NCBI RefSeq assembly: GCF_903866365.1 | Contig: NZ_CAIPNF010000147.1 | Span: forward strand, 1 to 34,794 | Reading direction: 5' to 3' | DNA: 34,794 nucleotides | Source of the DNA: an uncultured Thiocystis sp. | GTDB lineage: Bacteria; Pseudomonadota; Gammaproteobacteria; Chromatiales; Chromatiaceae | Shown: piece after piece, positions 11,207-18,908 of the stretch | Layout of the letters: the number at the start of each line of letters is the position of its first letter | How positions within the stretch are numbered: position 1 is the first letter of the stretch | Translations under genes and position numbers: made by a program | Notes under the pieces: generated by a model | Told to the model about the DNA's origin: nothing | The model's database searches: none | What the model saw: the letters and a program-made list of their open reading frames with translations, nothing else

Positions 11207-11257
11207 GGCCGATGGTCGTCAGAGCGTTTGAGTCCGGTGATTGCGCGGCGCGCGTCC

Positions 11258-11515
11258 GAGTACCCTGTCTGCTATGACTATAGCCGTTCGCTGCGCGATT
11301 GGCGGCGGGATGGAATTGAGATCCTTGGGTCGTGCCCGGTGACCGCGGCAATATTCAGCCCCAGATTGATGGGCCGGATGGGGTTGGACCTGCCGATCCA
11401 TGCGATGGCGGACGCCGCCGGACGGAAGGCGTTTGGCGAGGGGGAATGGACGGTGCGCCAACCCGGCATCGGGAAGCGGCGCACCTGGCTCAAGTTCCCT
11501 CTGGCCGTCGCTGAT
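11258..11515 (+). pseudogene. IS5/IS4-type DDE transposase relic
   Basis: A plus-strand reading contains GRKAFGEGEWTVRQPGIGKRRTWLKFPLAV. This matches the conserved stretch of IS5-like transposases that normally reads like TGLKVFGEGEWKVRQHG.SKRRTWRKLHLAVD around the first catalytic Asp. A possible N-terminal scrap (CYDYSRSLRDW) lies at about 11271-11303. Start, later catalytic residues and terminal repeats are not visible. The relic's 3' end overlaps the last few codons of the rhodanese gene, which may have acquired its C-terminus from it. Nothing else is seen between 11207 and 11489. Confidence 0.62.
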
Positions 11516-11960
11516 CCGGCCGCAGCCGTGGCGTGAAATAGACATCGGCATCGTCCAGATCGACCGCCTTCCCGGCCAGGTCGACCAGCGGCTGTTCGTA
11601 GTCCTTCCAGCCCCGCAGACCCGTCTGCAGCGAGGCGACCCGTTCGTAGCCCAGCACGGTCAGCGAGTGGGCGGCGAGGATGCTGCGGTAGCCGGAACGG
11701 CACACCACGACGACCTCGCGCGCGCGCGCCCGGACCAGTTCGGGGATCGTCTCCTCATAGTCCCACTCGCAGGCGGATTCCAGGATGCCGCGCGGGATGT
11801 TCAGCGAACCGGGGAGATGCATGGCGGCAAACTCGTCCGGCTCGCGGACATCGAGGATGAGCAGGTCGGGGTTTTCTTGAATCCGCTCCTCCAGATCCCA
11901 GGGCATGATCTCCTTGATGTCGGTCAGGCAATTCTTGATCAGTTCGAGAAAATTTTTCAT
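11490..11960 (-). CDS. rhodanese-like sulfurtransferase domain protein
   Basis: The protein has 156 residues with one rhodanese domain (about 20-125). The active-site loop is CRSGYRS with the persulfide-forming Cys at its start, preceded by the typical LLILDVREPDEFAAMHLPGSLNIP. It probably handles sulfane sulfur in the cytoplasm; there is no signal peptide. It lies 29 bp downstream of hypF on the same strand, so co-transcription is likely, although the spacer carries one arm of the AACCGCAAAG repeat. The C-terminal tail TPRLRPDQRRPEGT overlaps the neighbouring transposase relic and may not be the ancestral end. The exact substrate is unknown. Confidence 0.88.
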   Translation of the reverse strand: MKNFLELIKNCLTDIKEIMPWDLEERIQENPDLLILDVREPDEFAAMHLPGSLNIPRGILESACEWDYEETIPELVRARAREVVVVCRSGYRSILAAHSLTVLGYERVASLQTGLRGWKDYEQPLVDLAGKAVDLDDADVYFTPRLRPDQRRPEGT

Positions 11961-11965
11961 TTCTG

Positions 11966-11983
11966 CTCTTTGCGGTTCAATTG
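11966..11983 (-). repeat. single arm of the AACCGCAAAG repeat in the hypF-rhodanese gap
   Basis: The inverse of AACCGCAAAG occurs at 11968-11977 with flanks resembling the right arm of the 4123-4252 palindrome. No second arm is visible nearby, since hypF coding begins at 11990. It sits directly upstream of the rhodanese start and could be a remnant of an inserted repeat. Confidence 0.5.
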
Positions 11984-11989
11984 GGTGTG

Positions 11990-14389
11990 TTAGGGCTGGC
12001 GAGATGAGGCGGGCAGCGAGCGCGCCGCCGCGACACAGGCCTGGCCGAGCGAGAGTCCGCCATCGTTTGCGGGCACCTGTTGTTGGATCAGGACGCGCAG
12101 TCCAGCCGCGCCGAAGCCGTCCGCGACGGCTTCCAGGAGGCGGCGGTTTTGAAACACGCCGCCCGACAGGGCGACCGTGTCCAGCCCGTTGCGCGCGGCC
12201 AGTTCAAGTCCTAAATCGACGATGGCGGCGCTGAATCCGAGATGAAAACGGGCGGCGATCCGCTCGCTCGCAACGCCTTGCGCCAGGTCGTCGAACAGCG
12301 CATCCCAGAGCGGCGCGGCATCCAGCACGGTCGCCGATGGCGTGGCGAGGGTCGCGAAGGGATAGCCTGGACCCGCCGTCTCCAGCGCGCGCGAGGCCGC
12401 CGCTTCCAGTTCGATGGCCGCCTGTCCCTCGTAGGTCACACGCTCGCCGCCCATCCCGAGCGCCGCCGCCACCGCGTCGAACAACCGTCCGGCGGAACTG
12501 GACAGGGGCGCGTTGAGTCCGCGTTCCATCAGGGTCCGAAGCACGCCGAGCGGTTTTTCGGCCAGCCGCCGGACGAGGCTCAGATGGGGGTAACGGGTCT
12601 GCATTTCATCCCAGCCGCGGGCGCGCTCAAGCTGCGCGTACAGGCTGCGCCAGGGTTCCAGGATCGCCTGGGTTCCGCCCGGCAGCGGGACCGGCTTCAG
12701 ATGTCCAAGCCGTCGGTAGTCGCGGTAATCGGCGGCCAGAAACTCGCCGCCCCAGAGCGTGCCGTCAGCGCCATAGCCGAGCCCGTCGAGCAGGATACCA
12801 AGCACCGGGCCGGCTTCCAGCGGCCAGCCGTTGTCGGCCAGCGCCGAGGCCAGATGGGCATGATGATGCTGTACGCCAACCAGGGGCAGGTCGGCACGGG
12901 CGGCCCAGTCGCGCCCGAGGAGGCTGGAGCGGTAGTCGGGATGCAGGTCCACGGCCAGCAGCCGGGGCTGGTGCTGGAAGAGTTCGAGATAGAGCGCGAG
13001 CGTGGCTTCATATTCGCGCGCGGTACGGGCGTCTTCCAGATCGCCCAGGTGCTGGGAGAGGATCGCCTGACCGTCGCGCGCCAGACAAATCGTATTTTTG
13101 AGTTCGCCGCCGAAGGCAAGGATCGGCGGCGCGTCCGCGAAGCCCGGCGGCAGCCGGATGGGGGCCGGGGCATAGCCGCGCGCGCGGCGCAGGAGGCGCG
13201 GCGCGCCGGCCATCACCCTTGCCACCGAATCGTCGACCCGATTCACGATCGCGCGATCGTGCAGCAGCGAGACGTCCGCCAGAGTGCTCAGGCGCTTGGC
13301 CGCGTCCAGGTTGTCGATGCACTGGGGCTCCTCGCTCAGGTTGCCGCTGGTCATGACCAGCGGACGCGCCCAGTCGGCCAGCAGCAGACGATGCAGCGGA
13401 CTGTAGGGCAGCATGAAGCCGAGCGTGGTTTGACCCGGCGCGATCTCCGGAGCCAGAGCCGTTGCGGAGGATGGACAACGCGAAGCCTGCCCATCCTGAC
13501 CGCTCCGAGGCGCTCGAATGTCCAGCAACAGAATCGGCGCCGCCGGGCTTTCCAGCAGCGCGGCCTCCGTGTCCGTGACCCGGCAGACGGCGCGGATCGT
13601 CTCCAGATCCCGCGCCATCAGCGCGAAGGGCTTGCCGAAGCGGCGCTTGCGCCGGCGCAGTTCGGCGACCGCCGTCGCGTTGGCGGCATCGCAGGCGAGA
13701 TGAAAGCCGCCGATCCCCTTGATGGCGAGGATGCGCCCCTCGGCCAGCAGACGGCTGGCCGCGGCGATGGCATCATTCGCGCCGAATCCGGCCGGATCCA
13801 GCTCGCGTCCCTCGGCATCGGTCAGCCAGACCCGGGGGCCGCAATCGGGACAGGCATTGGGCTGCGCGTGAAAGCGGCGATCGGCCGGATTAGCGTATTC
13901 CCCGGCGCAGACCGGGCACATCGGAAAGACCGCCATGCTGGTCCAGGCCCGATCGTAGGGGATGCCCCGGACGATGCTGAGTCGCGGCCCGCAGTGGGTG
14001 CAGTTGGTGAAGGGATAGCGGTAGCGGCGATCCGTCGGGTCCAGGATCTCGGCGGCGCAGTCGGGACAGGTGGCGGCGTCGGCGACGATTCCGGTCTGTA
14101 CCGCGGTGGCGGCGCTCGCCAGGATCGCAAACGCATCCGTCTCCAGCGCGGCGGCGAGCGGGGTGCGTTCGATGCTCTCGATCCGCGCCAGTGGCGGACA
14201 CTCCGCCCTTAACCGCTCGCAGAACCGATCGATGATTTGACGGTCGTCCGCCTGGACACGGATCAGGACGCCCGCGCCATCGTTGAGGACATCCCCGACC
14301 AGACCGCAAGCGCGGGCGAGGCGCCAAACCGTGGGCCGGAAACCGACGCCCTGGACCAGACCACGCACACGAATTCGCTCTGCATTCAT
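11990..14389 (-). CDS. hypF: [NiFe]-hydrogenase maturation carbamoyltransferase HypF
   Basis: HypF uses carbamoyl phosphate and ATP to make the thiocarbamate on HypE that becomes the cyanide ligands of [NiFe]-hydrogenase. The 799-residue protein shows the whole architecture. There is an N-terminal acylphosphatase domain (VRGLVQGVGFRPTVWRLA), two zinc-finger-like motifs (CPDC..CTHCG and CPVC..CPDCG) and a YrdC-like domain with KGIGGFHLACDA and RRRKRRFGKPFALM. The C-terminal Kae1-like domain has VQHHHAHLASALADNG and VALSGGVFQNRRL. Residues upstream of ATG 14389 are non-conserved, so that start was chosen (MNAERIRVRG). No other hyp or hydrogenase gene is in the window, so partners must be elsewhere. 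The neighbour downstream is a rhodanese. Confidence 0.95.
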   Translation of the reverse strand: MNAERIRVRGLVQGVGFRPTVWRLARACGLVGDVLNDGAGVLIRVQADDRQIIDRFCERLRAECPPLARIESIERTPLAAALETDAFAILASAATAVQTGIVADAATCPDCAAEILDPTDRRYRYPFTNCTHCGPRLSIVRGIPYDRAWTSMAVFPMCPVCAGEYANPADRRFHAQPNACPDCGPRVWLTDAEGRELDPAGFGANDAIAAASRLLAEGRILAIKGIGGFHLACDAANATAVAELRRRKRRFGKPFALMARDLETIRAVCRVTDTEAALLESPAAPILLLDIRAPRSGQDGQASRCPSSATALAPEIAPGQTTLGFMLPYSPLHRLLLADWARPLVMTSGNLSEEPQCIDNLDAAKRLSTLADVSLLHDRAIVNRVDDSVARVMAGAPRLLRRARGYAPAPIRLPPGFADAPPILAFGGELKNTICLARDGQAILSQHLGDLEDARTAREYEATLALYLELFQHQPRLLAVDLHPDYRSSLLGRDWAARADLPLVGVQHHHAHLASALADNGWPLEAGPVLGILLDGLGYGADGTLWGGEFLAADYRDYRRLGHLKPVPLPGGTQAILEPWRSLYAQLERARGWDEMQTRYPHLSLVRRLAEKPLGVLRTLMERGLNAPLSSSAGRLFDAVAAALGMGGERVTYEGQAAIELEAAASRALETAGPGYPFATLATPSATVLDAAPLWDALFDDLAQGVASERIAARFHLGFSAAIVDLGLELAARNGLDTVALSGGVFQNRRLLEAVADGFGAAGLRVLIQQQVPANDGGLSLGQACVAAARSLPASSRQP

Positions 14390-14688
14390 TGTCAACCGCA
14401 CCCCACCGATCGCCGCGGGTCGCCAGCGAAGCAAGTCACTTGGCACATTGTTCGTCAGAATCGAGAATGATCCAGCCCCACATGCTTGTCGATGACGAAT
14501 TCGTATCCGTGAACATGCCGAAGCAAGACTCAATGGCAAGCCGGCGCTACGTTATGTGCAGCGCGTTTCCGGCCAGTGCCGGGCCGGACCCGGCTTCGGT
14601 TGGCGTTGGTCGTGAATGACCGCATATTGGGCAGGCGGCAAGCGCGCCGCGCGAATCGGTATACGACCATCCTGAAGGGGAATGACGC
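14390..14688. other. intergenic region between hypF and msrA
   Basis: This 299-bp gap separates divergent hypF and msrA and should contain both promoters. I see no convincing gene. Short open readings on both strands resemble no family I know, and no clear repeat or sigma-70 boxes can be called with confidence. An AAGGGGA-like ribosome site for msrA lies at about 14676-14682. Confidence 0.5.
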
Positions 14689-15225
14689 ATGGCCATTGAA
14701 ACGACGACACTTGGCGGTGGATGCTTCTGGTGCCTGGAAGCGGCCTTTCAGAGACTCAAGGGGGTCGAATCCGTCGTCTCGGGATACGCGGGAGGTCTCA
14801 CCGAGAATCCCACCTATCAAGAAGTATGCGGCGGTGCCACGGGGCATGCCGAGGTGGTTCGAGTCACCTTCGACAATCGCGAGATGGACTTCGGCACGCT
14901 CCTGGAGGTCTTTTTCGCCATCCATGATCCAACGACCCTCAACCGTCAGGGCGCGGATGCCGGAACCCAGTATCGCTCCGCGATTTTTTATCACTCCGAT
15001 ACCCAGCGAGCGGCCGCGGAGCGGATGATCGCCGACATGACGGCCGCTCAGGTGTGGCCGGACCCGATCGTCACCCAACTCCAGCCGGCGCCGGCGTTTT
15101 ACCCTGCCGAGGCTTATCATCATGACTACTACCGTCGCAATCCCTCGCAGGGCTACTGCCAGGCCGTGATTTCGCCCAAGCTCGCGAAACTGCGGAAGCG
15201 GCATATGGATTTGTTGCGAGTCTAA
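14689..15225 (+). CDS. msrA: peptide-methionine (S)-S-oxide reductase
   Basis: MsrA repairs oxidised methionine, reducing the S-sulfoxide with thioredoxin-derived electrons. The catalytic motif GGCFWC is at residues 10-15, with Cys12 as nucleophile. It is followed by the family stretches VVSGYAGG, PTYQEVCGGATGHAEVV and HDPTTLNRQGADAGTQYRSAIF. The 178-residue length fits the stand-alone MsrA form without a fused MsrB. A resolving Cys may be the one in GYCQAVISPK near the C-terminus. No signal peptide is present, so it is cytoplasmic. It is flanked by genes on the other strand and is probably a single-gene unit. Confidence 0.96.
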   Translation: MAIETTTLGGGCFWCLEAAFQRLKGVESVVSGYAGGLTENPTYQEVCGGATGHAEVVRVTFDNREMDFGTLLEVFFAIHDPTTLNRQGADAGTQYRSAIFYHSDTQRAAAERMIADMTAAQVWPDPIVTQLQPAPAFYPAEAYHHDYYRRNPSQGYCQAVISPKLAKLRKRHMDLLRV

Positions 15226-15255
15226 TGCACGCCTTTCCGGTCGCTGCGACCCGCG

Positions 15256-16041
15256 TCAGGTCTTGATCCCCACGCCCCGGCGCAGCAGGCTCAGACTCAT
15301 GGCGATCAGGACGATGATGAGAACCAGGATCATGCCGAAGGCTAAACCGATCGGGATATCGCTGACCCCGAGCAGTCCGTAACGGAAGGCGTTGACCATG
15401 TAGAGCAGGGGATTGATCAGGGACAGGGTTTGCCAGACATCGGGCAGGAGTTCGATGGAATAGAAGACGCCGCCCAGATAGGTCAAGGGTGTCAGCACGA
15501 AGGTCGGCACGATCGAGATGTCATCGAAGCTGTTGGCGTAGATGGCATTGATGAAACCGCCGAGCGAGAAGAGGGTTGCCGTCATCAGGCAGATGAGCAG
15601 CATGATCCAGAGGCTGTGGATCTGAATGTCGGTAAAAATCATCGCGACCAGCATGACCGCGCCACCGACGACCAGCCCGCGCGCGACGCCACCCGCCACA
15701 TAGCCGGACAGGATCACCCAGTTAGGCGCCGGCGAGATCAACAGTTCCTCGATGTAGCGGGAGAATTTGCTGCTATAGAAGGAGGAGACGACATTGGAAT
15801 AGGAGTTGGTGATCACCCCCATCAACACCAGCCCAGGGACGATGAAATCCAGGTAGGCGAAACCTTCCATGGGTCCAATGCGCCCGCCAATCAGGCGCCC
15901 GAAGATGACGAAGTAGAGTGTGGTGGTGATCACCGACGGCAGGATGGTCTGCACCCAGATGCGCGTGAAACGCAGGATCTCCTTGGTGAAAATAGTCACG
16001 AAGGTGACCCAGTAGCGATGCCAGTGGTTGAAAAGATTCAC
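15256..16041 (-). CDS. yadH: ABC-2 type transporter permease (YadH-like)
   Basis: A 261-residue membrane subunit with about six hydrophobic segments, for example VITTTLYFVIFGRLIG, FIVPGLVLMGVITNSYSNVV and LAFGMILVLIIVLIAMSLSLL. It shows the ABC-2 family pattern, including PLTYLGGVFYSIELLP. The start is GTG at 16039-16041, overlapping the ATPase stop as GTGA; residues read upstream of it are out-of-gene. It pairs with the ATPase encoded upstream to form a two-gene exporter like YadGH of E. coli. The substrate is unknown. Confidence 0.92.
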   Translation of the reverse strand: MNLFNHWHRYWVTFVTIFTKEILRFTRIWVQTILPSVITTTLYFVIFGRLIGGRIGPMEGFAYLDFIVPGLVLMGVITNSYSNVVSSFYSSKFSRYIEELLISPAPNWVILSGYVAGGVARGLVVGGAVMLVAMIFTDIQIHSLWIMLLICLMTATLFSLGGFINAIYANSFDDISIVPTFVLTPLTYLGGVFYSIELLPDVWQTLSLINPLLYMVNAFRYGLLGVSDIPIGLAFGMILVLIIVLIAMSLSLLRRGVGIKT

Positions 16042-16973
16042 GCCCCATCTCCCGTGTCGGCAACGCGCCGGTCGACCATCTCCAAAAATAGCCGTTCCAG
16101 GCGGTTCTGCTTGTTGCGCAGACTGATAACCTCGATACCATTCCGCGAGAGCGCGTCGAACAGACCATTGATGGTGTGGTCGCGATTCATTTCCACTTCC
16201 AGCGTGCAGTCGTCGAGATGCTGGAGCACGAAGCCACCGAGTTCGGGGAGTTCGGACACCCGCCCTTTGAGATTCAGGACAAAGGTCTCGGTATGCAGGG
16301 TGTTGAGCAGTGCCGCCACGCTGGTGCGTTCGGCAATCTCTCCCCGGTTGATGATGGCGATGTTGCGGCAGAGGCTTTCGGCTTCTTCCAGATAGTGCGT
16401 GGTGAGGATGATGGTGGTTCCCTCCGCATTCAGCTTGCGCAGGAAGGACCACATGGAGCGGCGGATTTCGATATCGACCCCGGCGGTCGGTTCATCCAGA
16501 ATCAGCAGCCGGGGCTGGTGAACCAGGGCGCGCGCGATCATGAGCCGCCGCTTGAGTCCGCCGGAGAGTTTGCGCATCTCGGTGTCACGCCGATCCCAGA
16601 GGTCGAGCTGGCGGAGCGAACGCTCGGCGCGTACCTTGGCCTCGCGGCGCGGGATGCCGTAATAACCGGCCTGATTCAGCACGACCTCGAACACTGGCAG
16701 GAAGAGGTTGAAGTTGAACTCCTGGGGGACCAGGCCGATGCAGGATTTGACGCCCTCGGGATCGCGGTCGAGATCGTGACCGAAGACGTTCACGCTTCCC
16801 GCCGTCTTATTGACCAGCGAGGCGACGATCCCGATGAAGGTGGATTTACCGGCGCCGTTGGGGCCTAGCAGCGCGAAGAAGTCGCCTTGTTCCACGCTGA
16901 GGTCAATCCCCTTGAGTGCCTGAAAGCCGCCTTTGTAGGTTTTGGTGAGTTGCTGGACTGCGAGTGCGGGCAT
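16038..16973 (-). CDS. yadG: ABC transporter ATP-binding protein (YadG-like)
   Basis: This 311-residue ATPase subunit has Walker A GPNGAGKST, Q-loop LVPQEFNFN, signature LSGGLKRRL, Walker B LLILDEPTAGVD and switch His in LTTHYLEEAE. A C-terminal extension of about 90 residues follows, as is typical of ATPases paired with ABC-2 permeases. It is translationally coupled to the permease by a GTGA overlap. The order and sequences resemble E. coli yadG-yadH. A palindromic repeat (17002-17088) lies just upstream of this gene, separating it from the LEA14-like gene. Confidence 0.93.
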   Translation of the reverse strand: MPALAVQQLTKTYKGGFQALKGIDLSVEQGDFFALLGPNGAGKSTFIGIVASLVNKTAGSVNVFGHDLDRDPEGVKSCIGLVPQEFNFNLFLPVFEVVLNQAGYYGIPRREAKVRAERSLRQLDLWDRRDTEMRKLSGGLKRRLMIARALVHQPRLLILDEPTAGVDIEIRRSMWSFLRKLNAEGTTIILTTHYLEEAESLCRNIAIINRGEIAERTSVAALLNTLHTETFVLNLKGRVSELPELGGFVLQHLDDCTLEVEMNRDHTINGLFDALSRNGIEVISLRNKQNRLERLFLEMVDRRVADTGDGA

Positions 16974-17001
16974 GGGTTTCCGGGTTTGCTATTTCAAAGG
17001 C

Positions 17002-17088
17002 TTAAACCGCGTCAGCTCCGACGCGTGTTGACTCGGGCGAGGTTCTGCCGTCGCACCGACGACGCAGGCCATGCCGGACGCGGTTTAA
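17002..17088. repeat. palindromic repeat between the LEA14-like gene and yadG
   Basis: TTAAACCGCGTC at 17002-17013 is exactly inverted at 17077-17088, with 63 nt between. The interior has smaller imperfect inverted segments, such as GTCG/CGAC around 17050-17062. The right arm overlaps the stop codon of the LEA14-like gene: the TAA at 17085-17087 (read on minus) is inside the repeat. It could act as a terminator or processing site and looks like a REP-type insertion. Confidence 0.8.
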
Positions 17089-17549
17089 CGCCGAACTCCA
17101 GCCATCAGTGTCCGCGCGTCGATCTGGCCCGAATAGCGATAAGGCAGCGTGATCAAGCCGCCGGCAAGCGTCGCCGTCCCGGCAATGGTCCAGTTCAGCG
17201 GACGATCCTGGAGTGCCAGCGCGGGTAACTGCTGGAGCAGACCGAGCAGGCTGCCGATGACCTCGACATCCACGGTCGTCTCGCCGAAGGCCGGGATCTG
17301 TCGCTCCAGGGCGCCGCCGCCCTCGGCCACTTCCTGGCCCTCCAGCGCGAGCCGATAGGTCATGGCCTTGATCGGCAGGGTACGGTCGTTCGGATTCTTG
17401 ACCGCCAGGGTCGCGATGAACACCTGCCGCGTCAGCCCCAACTCCTTCGGTTGAAGGCCGATCAGTGCCACCTCGGGCGCCTTCCAGGACTCGGTAAGAC
17501 TGGCGCAGCCGGGCAGCAGGCTGACGATCAGGACGAGGAGGGCGATCAT
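17085..17549 (-). CDS. LEA14-like (LEA type 2 / WHy domain) lipoprotein
   Basis: The 154-residue product begins with a hydrophobic stretch ending in a lipobox, LLPGC, so it is probably a lipid-anchored envelope protein. The remainder is beta-rich with LEA type 2 features: EVALIGLQPKELGLTRQVFIATLAVKNPND and later GETTVDVEVIGSLL. The family's role is poorly defined; desiccation or envelope-stress functions are usually proposed. ATG 17549 has a G-rich run (GGGGTGGG) upstream. GTG 17576 would add VRRSVGGVG and supply the positively charged signal N-terminus that the ATG form lacks, so it is a serious alternative. The stop codon lies in a palindromic repeat. It is divergent from the TauE/SafE gene. 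Confidence 0.8.
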   Translation of the reverse strand: MIALLVLIVSLLPGCASLTESWKAPEVALIGLQPKELGLTRQVFIATLAVKNPNDRTLPIKAMTYRLALEGQEVAEGGGALERQIPAFGETTVDVEVIGSLLGLLQQLPALALQDRPLNWTIAGTATLAGGLITLPYRYSGQIDARTLMAGVRR

Positions 17550-17646
17550 GCCCACCCCGCCAACGCTTCGACGCACCGATGACTTGAACCAAGCCTCAGG
17601 TCGCGGACAGAAACACACGGGACGTGATGAGAGACGAATCATCGAC

Positions 17647-18408
17647 ATGGAATCACTCGATTTTGCCATTGTATTGTTCCCGGTCGCCTTGCTGGCTGGA
17701 TTCGTCGATGCCATCGCCGGCGGGGGCGGACTGATCACGATTCCGACCTTGCTCTGGGTCGGACTGACGCCGCTCGAAACCCTGGCGACCAATAAGGCTC
17801 AAGCGGTCTTCGGTAGCGGGATGGCGACGGCCCAGTTCGTCCGCGGGGGATTCGTGGATCCGCGCGGGATCGCCTTGGCGGTCGTCTGCACCTTCATTGG
17901 CGCGGCGGCTGGGGCGGTGCTGGTGCAGCGGATCGACAGCGATATTCTGCAAGGTCTGATCCCGGTACTGCTGATCGCCTTCGCGCTCTATTTCTGGTGG
18001 TCGCCGCGCGTGTCCGACCTGGATTCGCACCAGCGGATCGGCGCGCCGGCCTTTGCGCTGACCATCGGCCTGGGGGTCGGCTTTTACGACGGCTTCTTCG
18101 GTCCGGGGACCGGCACCTTCTTCGCCATGAGTTATGTCGCGCTGCTCGGTTTCAACCTGCGTCGCGCCACCGCCCATACCAAGGCGCTCAACTTTACCAG
18201 CAATCTGGCGGCCCTGCTGTTCTTCCTGGCCGGCGGACACATCGTCTGGAGCATCGCCGCCCTGATGGCGGGCGGTCAGCTGATCGGCGCCTGGCTTGGC
18301 TCGCATCTGGTGCTCCGGCATGGGGCCGCACTGGTGCGGCCGGTGCTGGTGGCGGCGACCGTCGCGATCTCGGGCAAGCTTTTGTGGGATCGGTTGAGTG
18401 GCGGTTGA
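17647..18408 (+). CDS. TauE/SafE-family membrane permease (sulfite/anion exporter type)
   Basis: An integral membrane protein of 253 residues with seven to eight hydrophobic segments. It has the two related halves of the TauE/SafE family: an N-terminal LLAGFVDAIAGGGGLITIP...TNKAQAVFG and a C-terminal GFYDGFFGPGTGTFF...HTKALNFTSNLAAL. It resembles the YfcA subgroup. Transport of sulfite or organosulfur anions is known for some members, but the substrate here cannot be fixed. Upstream codons to 17548 overlap the divergent lipoprotein gene and lack the family pattern, so ATG 17647 (MESLDFAIV) is preferred. Confidence 0.92.
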   Translation: MESLDFAIVLFPVALLAGFVDAIAGGGGLITIPTLLWVGLTPLETLATNKAQAVFGSGMATAQFVRGGFVDPRGIALAVVCTFIGAAAGAVLVQRIDSDILQGLIPVLLIAFALYFWWSPRVSDLDSHQRIGAPAFALTIGLGVGFYDGFFGPGTGTFFAMSYVALLGFNLRRATAHTKALNFTSNLAALLFFLAGGHIVWSIAALMAGGQLIGAWLGSHLVLRHGAALVRPVLVAATVAISGKLLWDRLSGG

Positions 18409-18558
18409 GCCGAACCGCGCTTTACCTCTCGGACTGGATTGACCGGAACAATGCGCCGAGAAGCATCGCCGCAATTCTTGCACGGATCAGATAACACGTC
18501 GGTATCGAAAAGGAATCACATTCTGAATCCTTCCAGCCAAGGTCGCGCGGGCAGGCAA

Positions 18559-18580
18559 AATCGGTGTCGTCACCGACATC
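18559..18580. terminator. small hairpin in the TauE-HicA-like convergent gap
   Basis: ATCGGTG and its inverse CACCGAC flank a TCGT loop in the 221-bp gap between the convergent TauE/SafE and HicA-like genes. It is short and without a clear T-run in the plus direction. It could help terminate either transcript; nothing else is recognised in the gap. Confidence 0.35.
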
Positions 18581-18629
18581 CGGCGGCATGGCAATGTCCT
18601 AATGAGAGAGATTGAGCGTGCGGTTTGGG

Positions 18630-18908
18630 CTACCGCTTCAGTTCCAGCTTGCTTTCGTACTGCTCCCGGCTGAGCGGACAATCCACCAGATCGAAAAAAT
18701 CGCTCTTGCTCAACCGACATTGTTTGGCCATCAAACTCAACAAACGATCAGGAAGCTCGCGCAGCTTCGGGGTATGGCTGGTCTTGGTGAACACCGCCGT
18801 CTTGTTCCCGCTCAGATTGCGGTAGATGAAATAGTGATGGTCGCCATCTCTCTTCTCGAAACCCTTGCGCAACAAGCCGCGCTCGACCTCATCCCTTCGC
18901 TTCGGCAT
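18630..18908 (-). CDS. HicA-like small protein (possible mRNA interferase toxin)
   Basis: The 92-residue basic protein has an N-terminal GLLRKGFEKRDGDHHYFIY followed by a basic turn and VFTKTSH. This recalls the HicA fold, where a helix precedes GxHHxF and a catalytic His. The C-terminal half (LLSLMAKQCRLSKSDFFDLVDCPLSREQYE) is an addition not found in classical 60-residue HicA toxins. Start ATG 18908 has GGAGG six nt upstream, inside the end of the preceding gene; the upstream ATG 18929 has no such site. It overlaps the 363-residue gene by 20 nt, so the two are translationally coupled. Toxin function is inferred from the HicA-like pattern only. No HicB antitoxin gene is present. Confidence 0.72.
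   Translation of the reverse strand: MPKRRDEVERGLLRKGFEKRDGDHHYFIYRNLSGNKTAVFTKTSHTPKLRELPDRLLSLMAKQCRLSKSDFFDLVDCPLSREQYESKLELKR

Noticed and set aside
14460-14640. Short readings between hypF and msrA that might be a gene remnant
   Set aside because: No family resemblance, no ribosome site and no frame longer than about 75 codons.
18487-18720. Minus-strand 77-codon frame near the HicA-like gene
   Set aside because: It overlaps the HicA-like coding end in another frame and shows no conserved pattern.
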